This document shows, piece by piece, positions 27,817 through 37,700 of a stretch of DNA of 64,000 nt. This DNA is from Strigomonas culicis. Its lineage: Eukaryota; Euglenozoa; Kinetoplastea; Trypanosomatida; Trypanosomatidae. A program made the position numbers and the translations under genes. The stretch lies in NCBI GenBank assembly GCA_000482145.1, contig AUXH01000009.1:27986-91985 (forward strand). The letters are read 5' to 3'. The notes under the pieces are model-generated. The model saw only the letters and a list, made by a program, of their open reading frames with translations. It was not told the DNA's origin and did no database searches. Numbering within the stretch: position 1 is the stretch's first letter; each line of letters opens with the position of its first letter.

Positions 27817-28527
27817 ATGTCTTTTCTCGCGATTAACATCTGCCTCGTCAGCACGGCCTTCGACTCCGCCGTGCTGCCGCTGTCCGGCTCGCTGTGCCCC
27901 GCGGCCGACGACAGCAGCACGTGGGACTCGGATGTCGCCTACCAGCTCATCCACCTGAGCGAGAAGAAGCCCAAGAAGGGGTACGGCCACGCCCACTGCA
28001 CGCTGGTGCAGCTCTGCGCCCGCACGACCGAGCTGAACGAGCTGAAGGAGGAGGTGCGCCGCGTGTGCGCGGAGCACCGCCCGGAGCAGGACGGGGAGAA
28101 GCTGTCCATGGAGAGGGTCTGCGGCGGGCCCATCTTCGGCAAGCTGCCGGACGACACGGAGATCTACCTGCCGTACGTGCGTGTGGAGCGCAGCGAGCCG
28201 CTGTACAATCTGCACAGCGCCCTGGTCAACGCCGTGCGCCGCTTCGCGGTCGCGGTGAAGTCGACCGACGTCGCGAAGTCGTCCTTCCACAAGCACTTCC
28301 CCACGGACGGCACGACCTCCATCGACTGGATGCTGAAGTACATTGACGAGCACTCCTACTCCAACTACAACCCTCACATCACGCTCGGCGCCTCGCCCAT
28401 GTGTCTTGAGAAGTTAGCCTTTCTGCAGCGCACGGAGGTGCCGTGGCGCCGCTGCCGCGTAGTGGTCAGCCACATGGGCAACTATTGCTCGTGCTTTGAG
28501 ATCTTAGACCAGTCGAATCACAAATGA
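27817..28527 (+). CDS. 2H phosphoesterase superfamily protein
   Basis: 236 aa from ATG 27817; the upstream in-frame GTG at 27799 is not used. The two signature H-x-T motifs are present: HCTL at residues 60-63 (context HAHCTLVQL) and HITL at 187-190 (context NPHITLGAS), about 127 apart. This is the arrangement of 2H enzymes such as LigT/2'-5' RNA ligases, cyclic nucleotide phosphodiesterases and USB1-like RNA phosphodiesterases. The substrate cannot be told, but 2',3'-cyclic phosphate or 2'-5' linkages of RNA are the usual targets. No targeting sequence is obvious. The active-site pair is intact, so a catalytic role is likely. Confidence 0.8.
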   Translation: MSFLAINICLVSTAFDSAVLPLSGSLCPAADDSSTWDSDVAYQLIHLSEKKPKKGYGHAHCTLVQLCARTTELNELKEEVRRVCAEHRPEQDGEKLSMERVCGGPIFGKLPDDTEIYLPYVRVERSEPLYNLHSALVNAVRRFAVAVKSTDVAKSSFHKHFPTDGTTSIDWMLKYIDEHSYSNYNPHITLGASPMCLEKLAFLQRTEVPWRRCRVVVSHMGNYCSCFEILDQSNHK

Positions 28528-29400
28528 GAGTAACGAGAACAAGCATGTCAGAACCACGTGCGTCACGTCAAGTATTGCTTCATTTCTTTTTTTTTCTTGC
28601 ACCTCTTTCACACTTTTTCGAACATTCTCTTCTTTCTTGTTCGTCGTTTGTGTCAGTTCATGAGCGTCGAATCTAAATGTGCTATAAATCAATTTGAAAG
28701 TAACGGGGATACATGGTGAGAATGTAGATCAATGGAATAAGTGCACCAACAACAAAAAAGGAATAAACAACAACAAAAAACAATCGCAGTGTTCAAGACG
28801 GAAAAAAAAAATTCAAGAGAAAAGATAAAAGAGAACAGCACATATTTGTGCTGTTCACCCCTACCTCTTTATTTTCTTCTTTTTTTTTACAGAAGCGGTC
28901 TTCTGTTTTTTTTTTTTTGACAGGATTGAAATATACAACAGGTATATGTATGTATCTCATATTCACTTTCTTTTCCCTCATCTGCCCTACACGTTTGGAA
29001 ATAATACACACGCACGCACATGCATATAGATACTATAGATACCCCTGTTTGTATCATATGATGTATGTGGTGTGGTTCCGATTTTATTTTTCTAAAAGAA
29101 AAAAAAGTTAACGAGCTCAGTAGTGTGAAGTAAACCAGTAATCATAATAACATCATCTCATTTGCATTCGTTTTTTTTTTAATTACTTGTACATGTGTTG
29201 TCCTTCTAGCATACCCCTTGATGGGATTGATGGCCATCACTGTTATTCTCTTGTTACCCCTCCTCTCTCCCGGTTGTCTATTCCCTTCAAACGATACAGT
29301 GTGTTAAAGTGAGCTAATAACTCTATTTATATATATAGTTGGTTCCCTTGGTGTATTACCGGGATCTTGCAGAAATAAAATAAAAAATACCCGTGGAACA
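28528..29400. other. long AT-rich spacer with T runs and a short hairpin
   Basis: About 870 bp without a gene. It holds several T8-T12 runs (for example near 28882 and 28906), an A-rich patch, and a perfect inverted repeat at 28833-28856. It probably contains the 3' UTR of the 2H gene and the splice signal of the SWEET gene. Confidence 0.55.
28833..28856. other. 10-bp perfect inverted repeat, 4-base loop
   Basis: GAACAGCACA pairs with TGTGCTGTTC around a TATT loop. It lies in the spacer after the 2H phosphoesterase gene, so it may form a hairpin in a 3' UTR. Function unknown. Confidence 0.6.
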
Positions 29401-30135
29401 ATGAACGAGACCTTTCTTACCATCATCTCTACCCTGGCCACAGGTGCCGCCATCTGCATGTTCGCCTCACCCATTCTCACGGTGCTGGAGATGATCAAGT
29501 CCAGGTCGATCGGCGTCATGACAATCACCTTCTTCTGCGCCATGCTGATGAACTGCTACGTGTGGTCCATGTACGGCGTGCAGACCCGCGCCGTGCCGGT
29601 CATCATCTGCAACACACTCGGCAACGTCATCGCGTCGTGGTCCATTCTGAACTTCCTCACCATTGCGCGCCTGGAGGAGCGCTCCGGCCACGCCCTCAAG
29701 TCCACCACGTACGCGGCGACCTTCAACACCGTGCGCCTCACGCTGGGCCTCGCGATTGTGTTCCTCCTGGTCATGATCAGCATGTACACGACGCTGGGCG
29801 CCGGCGTCACCGCGACGGTCAACGGCCTGGCGGGGGGCTGCTGCTCCGTCTTCATGCTGAGCTCGCCGCTCATGATGGCGAAGGACATCATTAAGAACAA
29901 GAACGCGGAGGGGCTGCAGCCGGTGACCATGACCTTCGCGACAGCCAACAGTCTGCTGTGGACCCTGTACGGTCTGTTGAAGAGCGACCCGTACATTGCC
30001 GTACCCAACACGCTGTGCTCCTTCGCCTGCTTCTTTCAGTTTTTTCTTCTCTTGCGCTACGGACGGAAGCCGTCGGTAGCCGTGGTCACTATCGTAGAGT
30101 CGCTGGCACCCGTCCCGCTCGATGGTGAAGCGTAG
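29401..30135 (+). CDS. SWEET/MtN3-family sugar transporter
   Basis: 244 aa from ATG 29401. Seven hydrophobic segments are visible, made of two MtN3/saliva triple-helix units joined by a linker helix. Unit 1 includes FASPILTVLEMIKSRSIGVM and NCYVWSMYGV; unit 2 includes LSSPLMMAKDIIKNKNAEGL and NSLLWTLYGLLKSDPYIAVP with the same spacing. The S-P-[IL] and W-x-x-Y-G motifs and the repeated Asn/Trp pattern are characteristic of SWEET sugar uniporters. Length is within the usual 220-300 aa. It should sit in the plasma membrane or an endosomal membrane and move mono- or disaccharides down their gradient; substrate not readable from sequence. Confidence 0.9.
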   Translation: MNETFLTIISTLATGAAICMFASPILTVLEMIKSRSIGVMTITFFCAMLMNCYVWSMYGVQTRAVPVIICNTLGNVIASWSILNFLTIARLEERSGHALKSTTYAATFNTVRLTLGLAIVFLLVMISMYTTLGAGVTATVNGLAGGCCSVFMLSSPLMMAKDIIKNKNAEGLQPVTMTFATANSLLWTLYGLLKSDPYIAVPNTLCSFACFFQFFLLLRYGRKPSVAVVTIVESLAPVPLDGEA

Positions 30136-30499
30136 TGAGGCGTCCATTCGGTGTGTTGATACGCTGGCCTACACGCATGCATCCCACCGTGGGCGTGTAT
30201 AGATGAAGTGTGTGTGTGTTACAATTATTTGTTCTCCGCTTCTTGTACATCTCCTTGTTGTTTACCCTCCAACTGAGCCCATGGTGACATGATTTACACC
30301 ATGAAATTCGCAGACATGTTAGTTTACCGTAACCCTAGTCATTGGTTTGATGGATGTATGTAGTGTGGGATCGAATGAACCCATGGGGATGATACCGAGG
30401 ATGTTCCATGACGCTTATCAATTTTTATTCTTCTTCGTTCTCCTCTCTACCGGTGTCTTTTGTTTACTTTTTTTTTCTTTTTGGAGAAACCATAGAAGA
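30136..30499. other. spacer with pyrimidine tract and splice acceptor
   Basis: A T/C-rich tract at about 30421-30482 is followed by AG at 30485-30486 and again at 30494-30495. These precede the ATG at 30500. An in-frame ATG further upstream (30347) would make the tract code for a false membrane helix. Confidence 0.6.
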
Positions 30500-32164
30500 A
30501 TGCCGCCCAAGAAGAAGCTGCTTCGCCGCCGTGCGGCGAAGGCGGGCGACCTCAATCTGGAGACGGCGGCCGAGGAGCGCATCGACGCCGTCACGTGCGA
30601 GCCGCTGAAGCCCGGCAAGTTCATCGAGGTGGTCAGCCCGGACGGCACGCTCAAGCTCTTCTACAACACGAGCACCCTCGTGCGCGTGGCAACAGACAAG
30701 GGCGGGTTTCTGCAGCCGCCCCACTTTCGCGAGCCGATGCTGCCGAGCCTGGTGAAGCAGATCGAGGAGATCGAGGGCAAGAAGTTCACCTTCGAGCAGA
30801 CGACGGCGCTCAACTTTATCGACGACACGGAGGAGGGTGGCACCGTCCACCATCAGCACCAGTACTTTGAGGACATCATGGACGAATTTTATATTCTGAA
30901 CCGCGCCCAGGTCTACGTGTGCCCGGTGTGCTACGGCCACTACGTGCAGACGCGGTTCATCCCGCAGATGACGCAGCAGCACCGGCAGATCCACTACCTG
31001 AACGAGGGCCAGACGCCGGTCGTGGACCCGCTGACGGTGCTGTCGAACATGATGGTGGAGCGCTACCCACCGGGCGAGCACCTCGACGACGACACGGAGG
31101 GCGAGGAGGACCGCTCGTGGGACAACATGATGGTCCACGTGGTGTTCCGCAACGCGGTGCAGTGGAAGGCGCACATGAAGCGACACCACGAAGTCACGGG
31201 CGTCGCCGCCGAGGAGCACCGGCTGCGCCAGCTGCTGTGTCTCTACCACACGCAGTACAACGCGTCGAACGAGCAGCGGTACCTCGCGGAGAAGGCCGAG
31301 TTCGGCTACGCGCGGCGCAAGTTCGAGCTCAACCAGCAGCGCTACTGGCAACTCTCGGCCGGCTACAACCGGCTGCGCTACAACCGCGTCGTGCAGGAGA
31401 CGGAGCTCGCCGCCCCGCACCCCGAGGCGGTCGCGCAGAGCGCCTTCGCGGCGGAGGCGATTGCGCAGGACCTCAACCCGGTCTGGCTGAACGAGGCGGA
31501 CGCGGAGGACTTCATCGACGACGACGACGACAGCGGGGACTACGTGCCGCACTATTCGCCGCCGTCGTCGGAGGAGGAGGACGAGGAGGTCGAGTGGGTG
31601 CCCGCGGAGACGCGGCCGCGGCGCTCGAAGCGCCAGCGCAGCCTGAGCTCGACGACCAGCTCCTCCGCCGAGAGCAGCAGCAGCGACACGGACGAGGAGG
31701 CCAGCAGCTCCACGACGTCGTCCGCGCACCAGCGCCAGCTCTTCAAGCGCGGGCTGCTGAAGGAGCACAAGCCGAACCCGCTGATGGAGCGCATGACCGC
31801 AGACGAGCGCCGCTTCGTCCGCGCGACGGAGCGGGTCAACTACATGCCGACCACGACAGCGCTGTACGACCCCATCATGCACCGCGCGGGCGACCGCCGC
31901 AAGCCGTCCGAGGAGATCGACTGGAGCAATCTCGGCGGTGCCATGACGCGGCGCTCCACGGTCGTCGTGAAGCCGGCCGACGCGGGCGAGCTCACGCAGC
32001 CGCCCGCGACGCCGGAGGCGGACGAGGCGTCCGGCACGCCGGTGATGAAGCTGCTGCTGCTCGACGAGGACGAAGACCCCCCGACGGCGCCCGCCCCGCA
32101 GGCCGCGGAGAAGAAGGGCAGCAGCGCGCCGGCCAAGAAACTGCTCGTCGACGACGACGAGTAA
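30500..32164 (+). CDS. acidic zinc-finger-like protein, unknown function
   Basis: 554 aa from ATG 30500 (MPPKKKLLRRRAAK). The basic N-terminus resembles a nuclear localisation signal. About residues 25-75 (VTCEPLKPGKFIEV ... LFYNTSTLV) look like a small U-box/RING-like motif without cysteines. A CPVC pair (coded near 30921) is separated by about 80 residues from HMKRHH (coded near 31165), like a C2H2 finger with a long insertion. The central ~230-360 region is helical (ELNQQRYWQLSAGYNRLRYN), followed by acidic and Ser-rich disordered segments (IDDDDDSGDY, SSTTSSSAESSSSDTDEE) and an acidic end. A chromatin or RNA role is plausible but unproven. This is the last gene before the strand switch. 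Confidence 0.75.
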   Translation: MPPKKKLLRRRAAKAGDLNLETAAEERIDAVTCEPLKPGKFIEVVSPDGTLKLFYNTSTLVRVATDKGGFLQPPHFREPMLPSLVKQIEEIEGKKFTFEQTTALNFIDDTEEGGTVHHQHQYFEDIMDEFYILNRAQVYVCPVCYGHYVQTRFIPQMTQQHRQIHYLNEGQTPVVDPLTVLSNMMVERYPPGEHLDDDTEGEEDRSWDNMMVHVVFRNAVQWKAHMKRHHEVTGVAAEEHRLRQLLCLYHTQYNASNEQRYLAEKAEFGYARRKFELNQQRYWQLSAGYNRLRYNRVVQETELAAPHPEAVAQSAFAAEAIAQDLNPVWLNEADAEDFIDDDDDSGDYVPHYSPPSSEEEDEEVEWVPAETRPRRSKRQRSLSSTTSSSAESSSSDTDEEASSSTTSSAHQRQLFKRGLLKEHKPNPLMERMTADERRFVRATERVNYMPTTTALYDPIMHRAGDRRKPSEEIDWSNLGGAMTRRSTVVVKPADAGELTQPPATPEADEASGTPVMKLLLLDEDEDPPTAPAPQAAEKKGSSAPAKKLLVDDDE

Positions 32165-32707
32165 CACCCATGCACTCTTATGATCCCCTGTTGTTCTTAC
32201 AGAGCGAAAAGTAAAAAAAAAATGTACGTATATACCATGCGTCTGTGCGCTTCTCATGTGTGCCCCATAATGGCTTTCCAACCCTCCCTTCTCGGTTTTT
32301 TGTTTTCTAGGCTGTGCTTGTGCGTTTCGTCCCCCTCGACGCAAGGGTTGCCGAGGAGCTGCCGCATCCACCGGCCCGGAGGGGTTGCCCTGCCCCCCAA
32401 GGGAAGGGGGGGCGCGTGCCCTACGCATGAGGGCATGCCCACGGCCGCTACGCCCACCCCTAGGCGCATGACTGAACCCACAGGTAGCCGTTTTTTTTTT
32501 CTTGGGAGACAAAACGGACAGAGAGACGACGAGACGGGGGAGAGAAAGAGCATAAGCACAGTGATGGAACGGCGCGTTTTTTCTTTTGTTCTCGCGACAT
32601 GGTCATGCTTCATACTTCTCTTGTCAATTTTTTTTTTCATGGGGGAATTCATAGAAAACAAATCAGTTTTGGCTGTGGGTATGCATGTGTGTTCGTGCTT
32701 GCTTTGC
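32165..32707. other. convergent strand-switch region with GC-rich island
   Basis: Two gene arrays run towards each other and meet here. In trypanosomatids convergent switches are transcription termination regions, often marked by base J and histone variants, and may hold Pol III genes. The stretch 32330-32490 is much more GC-rich than other spacers and is followed by T10 at 32491-32500. No tRNA A/B boxes, 5S rRNA or 7SL features were recognised. A + strand frame running 32180-33304 is antisense to the next gene for half its length and is not a gene. Confidence 0.75.
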
Positions 32708-33616
32708 CTAGTGGCTAGTCGCGGCCGGCACGTACACGTCGTCGAAGAGGCCGTCTCGCGCCTCCTGCTCCCCCTGGTCGCGCCGGTAGCGCGTGTCCGC
32801 CGTCGCGGGCCCGCGCAGCATGCGCTTCAGCTGCGGCACCTTGCGGACCTCCTCGTAGTATTGCATCTGCTCCAGCTTCTGCTGCCGCTCCCGCGCGCGG
32901 AGGGCGGCGACGACCTCCTGCTCCAGCGCCGGGCCGCCCGCCGCGAAGGCGTGCGCGCGCTCGCGCTCCTCGTGGAAGATGGGCATGCCGTCGAGCGAGC
33001 GCAGCTCGGGCAGGAGGTTGACGAAGCGCTTGCGGTAGCTCGGGACGGACCGCACGAGCGCGTTGCCGTTCAGCATCAGGGTGCGCAGCCCCGCGAGCCG
33101 CTCCAGCACCGGCTCGACCCCCTGCACCGTGGTCACGAGGTTGTTCGAGAGGTCGAGCGTCGTCAGCGTGTCGCCCAGCCCCTCCAGCCCGGCGCCGGCG
33201 AGCGACGTCAGCCGGTTGCGGCCGACCTGCAGCACCTGCAGCCGCGGCGCGGCCGCGGCCACGCCGGCGAGCTCGACCAGGTTGTTCTCGGAGAGGTCGA
33301 GTAGCTGCAGCGTGGGCAGCGCCGGCAGGCTCGTCGTCTGGTGTATGGCGTTGCAGGAGAGATAGAGCGACGTCAGGCACGACAGCGACGAGAGCGCCGT
33401 GAGGTCCGTCAGCGCGTTGTTGTTCAGGTAGAGAACGCGGCAGCAGCTGTACGGGTGCAGTGCCGGGGTCAGCCGCGCGAGCTGACAGTGGTTGAGGTAG
33501 AGCGTTTCATTGAGCTCCGGGTCGCGATAGCCGCCGTGCTGAATGCACTGGAGGAGCAGCAGCCTCTCATTCAGTACTTCGCCATAGATGGGGTCAGCTT
33601 CTTCCGCCGTATCCAT
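32708..33616 (-). CDS. DNAAF1: DNAAF1 (LRRC50/ODA7)-like dynein arm assembly factor
   Basis: 302 aa from ATG at 33616. The frame extends 33 codons further, but that part is a pyrimidine tract with its AG at 33628-33629. The N-terminus opens with NETLYLNHCQLARLTPALHP and continues with SDS22-like LRRs (CRVLYLNNNALTDLTALS, LQLLDLSENNLVEL, LTTLDLSNNLVTTVQG, LRTLMLNGNAL). An LRR cap follows (YRKRFVNLLPELRSLDGMPI, about 190-210), then a charged helical tail. This matches DNAAF1, needed in the cytoplasm to preassemble axonemal dynein arms. It fits a flagellate, and nearby ciliary-type genes share the array. Confidence 0.82.
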   Translation of the reverse strand: MDTAEEADPIYGEVLNERLLLLQCIQHGGYRDPELNETLYLNHCQLARLTPALHPYSCCRVLYLNNNALTDLTALSSLSCLTSLYLSCNAIHQTTSLPALPTLQLLDLSENNLVELAGVAAAAPRLQVLQVGRNRLTSLAGAGLEGLGDTLTTLDLSNNLVTTVQGVEPVLERLAGLRTLMLNGNALVRSVPSYRKRFVNLLPELRSLDGMPIFHEERERAHAFAAGGPALEQEVVAALRARERQQKLEQMQYYEEVRKVPQLKRMLRGPATADTRYRRDQGEQEARDGLFDDVYVPAATSH

Positions 33617-33627
33617 CCGTTTCAAAG

Positions 33628-33667
33628 CTTCAGAGGGGGGGGGGGAGAAAAGCGAGGGAGCGGAGAA
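33628..33667 (-). promoter_or_regulatory. candidate spliced-leader acceptor with C11 run
   Basis: Read on the - strand this is a pyrimidine tract with eleven consecutive C (G11 on the + strand at 33635-33645), ending CTCTGAAG with AG at 33629-33628. It lies 12 bases before the ATG at 33616 and sets that start. Confidence 0.6.
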
Positions 33668-33820
33668 TGCAAGACGAGCGCATAAAAAAGCCATGCTCGT
33701 GAACACAGTGTACACAAATCATGTTGATCTTGTTCTCTTCTTCTTCTTTGGAATTATTGTCACACTTACACGATGTTAGTTAGCTTTACAGAACCTTCCC
33801 CGCCTCTGTCACCTTCACTG

Positions 33821-34525
33821 TTACGGCTTTGCGGTGATGGACTCCCGCAGCTGCTGCAGGACGCACTCCTTGCGCAGCGCCACGCCCTGCGTCGCTTGCT
33901 GCACTAGGCTCTCCAGCGTGGACACGTCGCACAGCCCGCTCTGGTGCACGTAGAGGAGGTTGCCGGTCGCCAGCGAGCACACAACCGTCACGACGTTCGC
34001 CGCGCTCGCTTCCTGCTCCGCGGTCAGGTCTGTCAGCAGCGTGCCCTGGTCCGACACCCCCGCGGAGCACGCGGAGAAGGTCTCGTACATGTCGAAGCCG
34101 CCCACGGCGAGCGCGGCCGACAGCGCCGTCGCCGCGGCGTCCCACAGCGCGCCGTCCTCACTCACAATCTCGAACACCACCTCCACCAGCAGCTGCGCGA
34201 GCCGCTCCAGCTGCACCACCTGCTCCGCCACCCCTTCCATCGCGAGCGCAAAGTCGCGGTCGGCGGCGTCCGAGGGCTGCAGCGCGTAGACGCCGGCGAC
34301 GGTGGCCGCCGTCGCGCTCGCGGGCGCGCGGTGCACGCGGCAGGTGATGCGCCCCGCGTCGCCGCGGTACTCATGCACCAGCTGCTGCGGCGGACGCACC
34401 GCGCAGATGACGCGCGTCTTGCCGAGCTCGACGCACGCGCTGCTGTGGCAGTGGCCCAGCACGTTCAGCGCAATGTGCGGCATGCGGACCGGGCCCACCT
34501 CGGCGGGCGCGGCGGTGGTCGACAT
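33821..34525 (-). CDS. RNase PH-fold exosome subunit
   Basis: 234 aa from ATG at 34525 (MSTTAAPAEVGPVRM). The frame continues 45 codons upstream through a (TTA)n-like stretch giving a Tyr run, which is UTR. The RNase PH pattern is clear: GKTRVICAVRPP (strand after the N-terminal segment), an FEIVSEDGALWDAAATALSA helix, then DLTAEQEASAANVVTVVCS and a C-terminal helix. It is the length of a ring subunit of the exosome (RRP41/MTR3 or RRP46 type), the 3'-5' RNA degradation and processing complex of nucleus and cytoplasm. Trypanosome exosomes have several such subunits (RRP41A/B, RRP45, EAP proteins); which one this is cannot be decided. Confidence 0.78.
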   Translation of the reverse strand: MSTTAAPAEVGPVRMPHIALNVLGHCHSSACVELGKTRVICAVRPPQQLVHEYRGDAGRITCRVHRAPASATAATVAGVYALQPSDAADRDFALAMEGVAEQVVQLERLAQLLVEVVFEIVSEDGALWDAAATALSAALAVGGFDMYETFSACSAGVSDQGTLLTDLTAEQEASAANVVTVVCSLATGNLLYVHQSGLCDVSTLESLVQQATQGVALRKECVLQQLRESITAKP

Positions 34526-34544
34526 GGGGAATGTACTAGTTTTA

Positions 34545-34563
34545 CAATAATAATAATAATAAC
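34545..34563. repeat. (TAA)n trinucleotide repeat
   Basis: About six TAA units just upstream (on the - strand) of the exosome-subunit ATG, in its presumed 5' UTR. Confidence 0.85.
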
Positions 34564-34762
34564 AAGAACACCAACGGATCGTGCGGCAATTATATCTTTC
34601 ATGAAGGGAAGAAAAGGAAGAGAGAATAGGAGCATTCATGGACTTGCTTTTACACGTCATACCGTTCTTTGCATCTTTTAGTCACAATACTCTATACACA
34701 CAAATAAAAAAGTACGTACACGCTTTGTCTGTTCATTGGGCAGTCAAGCTTCGATGGAGCGC

Positions 34763-37700
34763 TCAGAAACCGAGTAGCGCCTCCACCTCGGCTGGGGTCA
34801 AGCAGTGCTGGATCGACTCAGCCGCGGTGAGATCCAGCGGCGCTGCGCCCTCTGGAGGGTCGGGCGACAGGTCTACATGGACAAACGCTCTGGGCGGTGG
34901 CGCCAGCAGCAGGTTCACCTTGGCGCTTGCCACCGCGCCCAGCGCCGGAGAGGCCTCCCTCGCGTCTGTATGCAAGAAGCCCTTGAGGACATCGTACAGA
35001 GAGGCGGAGGAGCGCTCCAGCCGCGCCCGGGTCTGCCGAAGTCGGCGGTGCCTGACGGCGGTAGGGGGCCGAGCCGCCTCCACTGCGAGCGCGCGGTCCG
35101 TGCCGGGGCCCGCGTCACCCACACAACCGCTCGGGGGAAAGGTGCCGCCGCTGCTGTCCGCCCCGCCAGCGCGCTGACGGTAGCACTCGTAGCAGAGCGC
35201 GTCGGGCCCACCCCACGCGAGGCGGCACGCGTCGTGGTACACGTGGCCGCACGCAAAGGCGCAGACACGTCCCAGCGCGGCGGCTGGCGAGCGGCCGCGC
35301 TGGGGCGCGTCGCCGAGGGGCCCGTGGCACAGGCCGCAGCAGTCCGACAGCGGCGTGATGCCGCGGTTGATCAGCGCGTAGAGCTCTCGGCTGAGGTGCG
35401 TCACGTCGTCCTCCGCGCTGGCGAGGCACAGCTTCTTCGCTTGCAGGTCAAAGTGCAGCGTCGCCATGATGTCCACCAGGATGTCCTTCAGCGGGTCCAA
35501 GTTCTCCTCCGTGTCGTCACGCAGAATCTTACTCACGACGGCGGACGGGTCCATCACCCTCACAAGCTCGCGGGCGATGCGGCACGTGTAGGCCGTATAC
35601 ACCGCCAGCAGCCGCTCCAGCGGCCCTTGCGCCGCGGACGAGATGGTGCCCGCAGGCGCGCTCGATACTTCCGCCTCCCCCGTCCGCGGCTGCAGCCGGA
35701 AGGGGTCCGCCAGCAAACGACGCTGCACGACCTCCAGCGCATCCACCACGCCGCTCTGCGCTGGGGGGAGCGTCGGCGGGGCGGGCGACACAGCGTCTGC
35801 GGTGGCGCCATCGCTTGCCGCTGCGACGGCGCGCCGCACCCACCGCCCGAGCACCTGCCGCGGCAGCGCGAAGCAGTCGAGCAGCACGAACCAGTACTTG
35901 GCGGCCTCGCTCGCCGGGCGCACCGCGCCGCAGAGGTCGACGCCGACCTCCACCACGTGGTCCAAGGCGGCATTGGCAGCGGGGGCCTCTTTCCCCTCGA
36001 GACCCGCCGGCGACATGCTTGCCTCTGGAGATGTGACAACACTGGCGTCGCGAAAGACCTCTCGACGCAGCGTATCGAGCGCGTGAAAGCAGTACTCCAC
36101 AAACGCGCGCACGGCCTCATCATAGGAGAGTGCCCTGCTGAACAGGAGGACGGTGGCGTCCGCGATGTGGTGGTCCTGCACCACCCGCAGGGCGACCTCC
36201 ACGTCGTAGGAGATCAAAGCGCCGTGGCGCTTCAAGTGGTGGTACACATCAGCAGGCCGCTCCGCTGCCAGGAGCTCAATGTACTCGTTCTGCAGGCTAC
36301 GGTCCGTCAGTACATGGATGTCCTCCTTCGCCATCAGCTCCTCCACGTAGGCGAGAAAGACACGACTCGATCCCTTCAGCACATCGATGATGTCCTTGTG
36401 GTGGGTGGGGAGAAACTCAAAAACGAACTGCGCGAGCTCCGTCGCGTCGACCTCGACGAGCTGGGGCACACGGTCCACAACAACCTGATGCAGCGCTGTC
36501 ATGCGCTCCCTCGCCCGTTCCTTCTCCTCTTTTCGCTTGGCCTGCTTTTCACACTTCGATAAGTGAAGCGCTTCACGGCGGAGCATGGGAAACAGATCAG
36601 CGGCGAGCGTAGCGTCGTGTTCATGGTTTTCTGTACTCAGAAAGCAGTCAATGAACTCACCAAAACTGCCTTGTACACTGCACAGCGTCGCCAGGCAACG
36701 ACGCATACCAGCTTCTGCAAACCGACCGCTGTAGCTGCGCAGCGCCGACGCACTGAGGGTATCTGGGGCATCCATCAGGAGTCCGCAGAGCTGCGCCTCC
36801 AGCGCGCGCTGCTCCTCACGGCTGTTCGTGCGCTCCCACATGTACAGGTGGTGCTCCATGGACACCTTCACGAAGGGTGCCCAATCCACATCGATGAGGG
36901 AGAGTCCCAGCTCGTCCGTGGACCAGAGCAGCGAAACGAGGCCTGCGAGAAAACGGTGTACGACCACGTACGGATAGCGACCCGACGCCGCGACGGCAGA
37001 AGGGGCGAAGCGCACGGCGTCACCGCCGCTCACCGGCTGCGGCTCTGGTTCGTGTGAAAGGAGCGGGAGCAGACACGGTCTTGACCCACAGTCCACCAAT
37101 CGCCTCCCACTACCCGGCGATGTAGCCGTCAGGGTGTCGAACACGTAGTTTATACAGCAGCGCAAGGGGCAGCTCTCCTCGTCGAAGGGGGCCCAGGAAC
37201 TGCTGAAGCTGCCCAACGATGCAAGCACGGCGTCCACGACTCGGGGAGGGTCGCAGGCGAGCAGCGCGGCGAGGGCGGCCCCATCGCCGAGTGCGAGCCA
37301 CATCGCACGCTTGAAGGGCACGCGCCGTTCGAGCGGCAGCTCCTGCTCCGCCATGAGTGTGTACCCCTGCAGCGTCCTCTCCACAAACCGCACGGCGCAC
37401 TCGCGGGCGGTGGGCCCACCATGACGCGCGCTGTCACTGGCGTTTGTTGGAGCTCTCCCCACCTCTTCCAGGATAAACTGAAGTGCTTCCTCCACCTTGC
37501 AACAGCGCAGGGAGAGAAGGCTCAGCCGCAGCAGCAGCAGGCGCTGCTGCTGCGCGAAGCGCAACAACGACTGGGACCCCTCCGTCAGATGCATCAGAGC
37601 GTCCTCCGCCCGCCGCGCGCCATCTCCATGCGGTGTTTCACCCGCCGCAGCCCCGTGCGTACCTATTGCCTCATCCGATGGGCCCACGTGCTGCTCTACA

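Noticed and set aside
30331..30338. AACCCTAG resembling a telomere repeat unit
   Set aside because: A single copy in a spacer; chance occurrence.
30464..32512. 682-codon antisense ORF opposite the zinc-finger-like gene
   Set aside because: Antisense of a GC-rich coding frame, Arg/Leu/Val-rich with no domain.
32180..33304. 374-codon + strand ORF over the strand-switch region
   Set aside because: Second half is antisense to DNAAF1-like gene; first half is a low-complexity spacer.
34805..36562. 585-codon + strand ORF opposite VPS8
   Set aside because: Same GC-bias artefact; no start context and no protein family.
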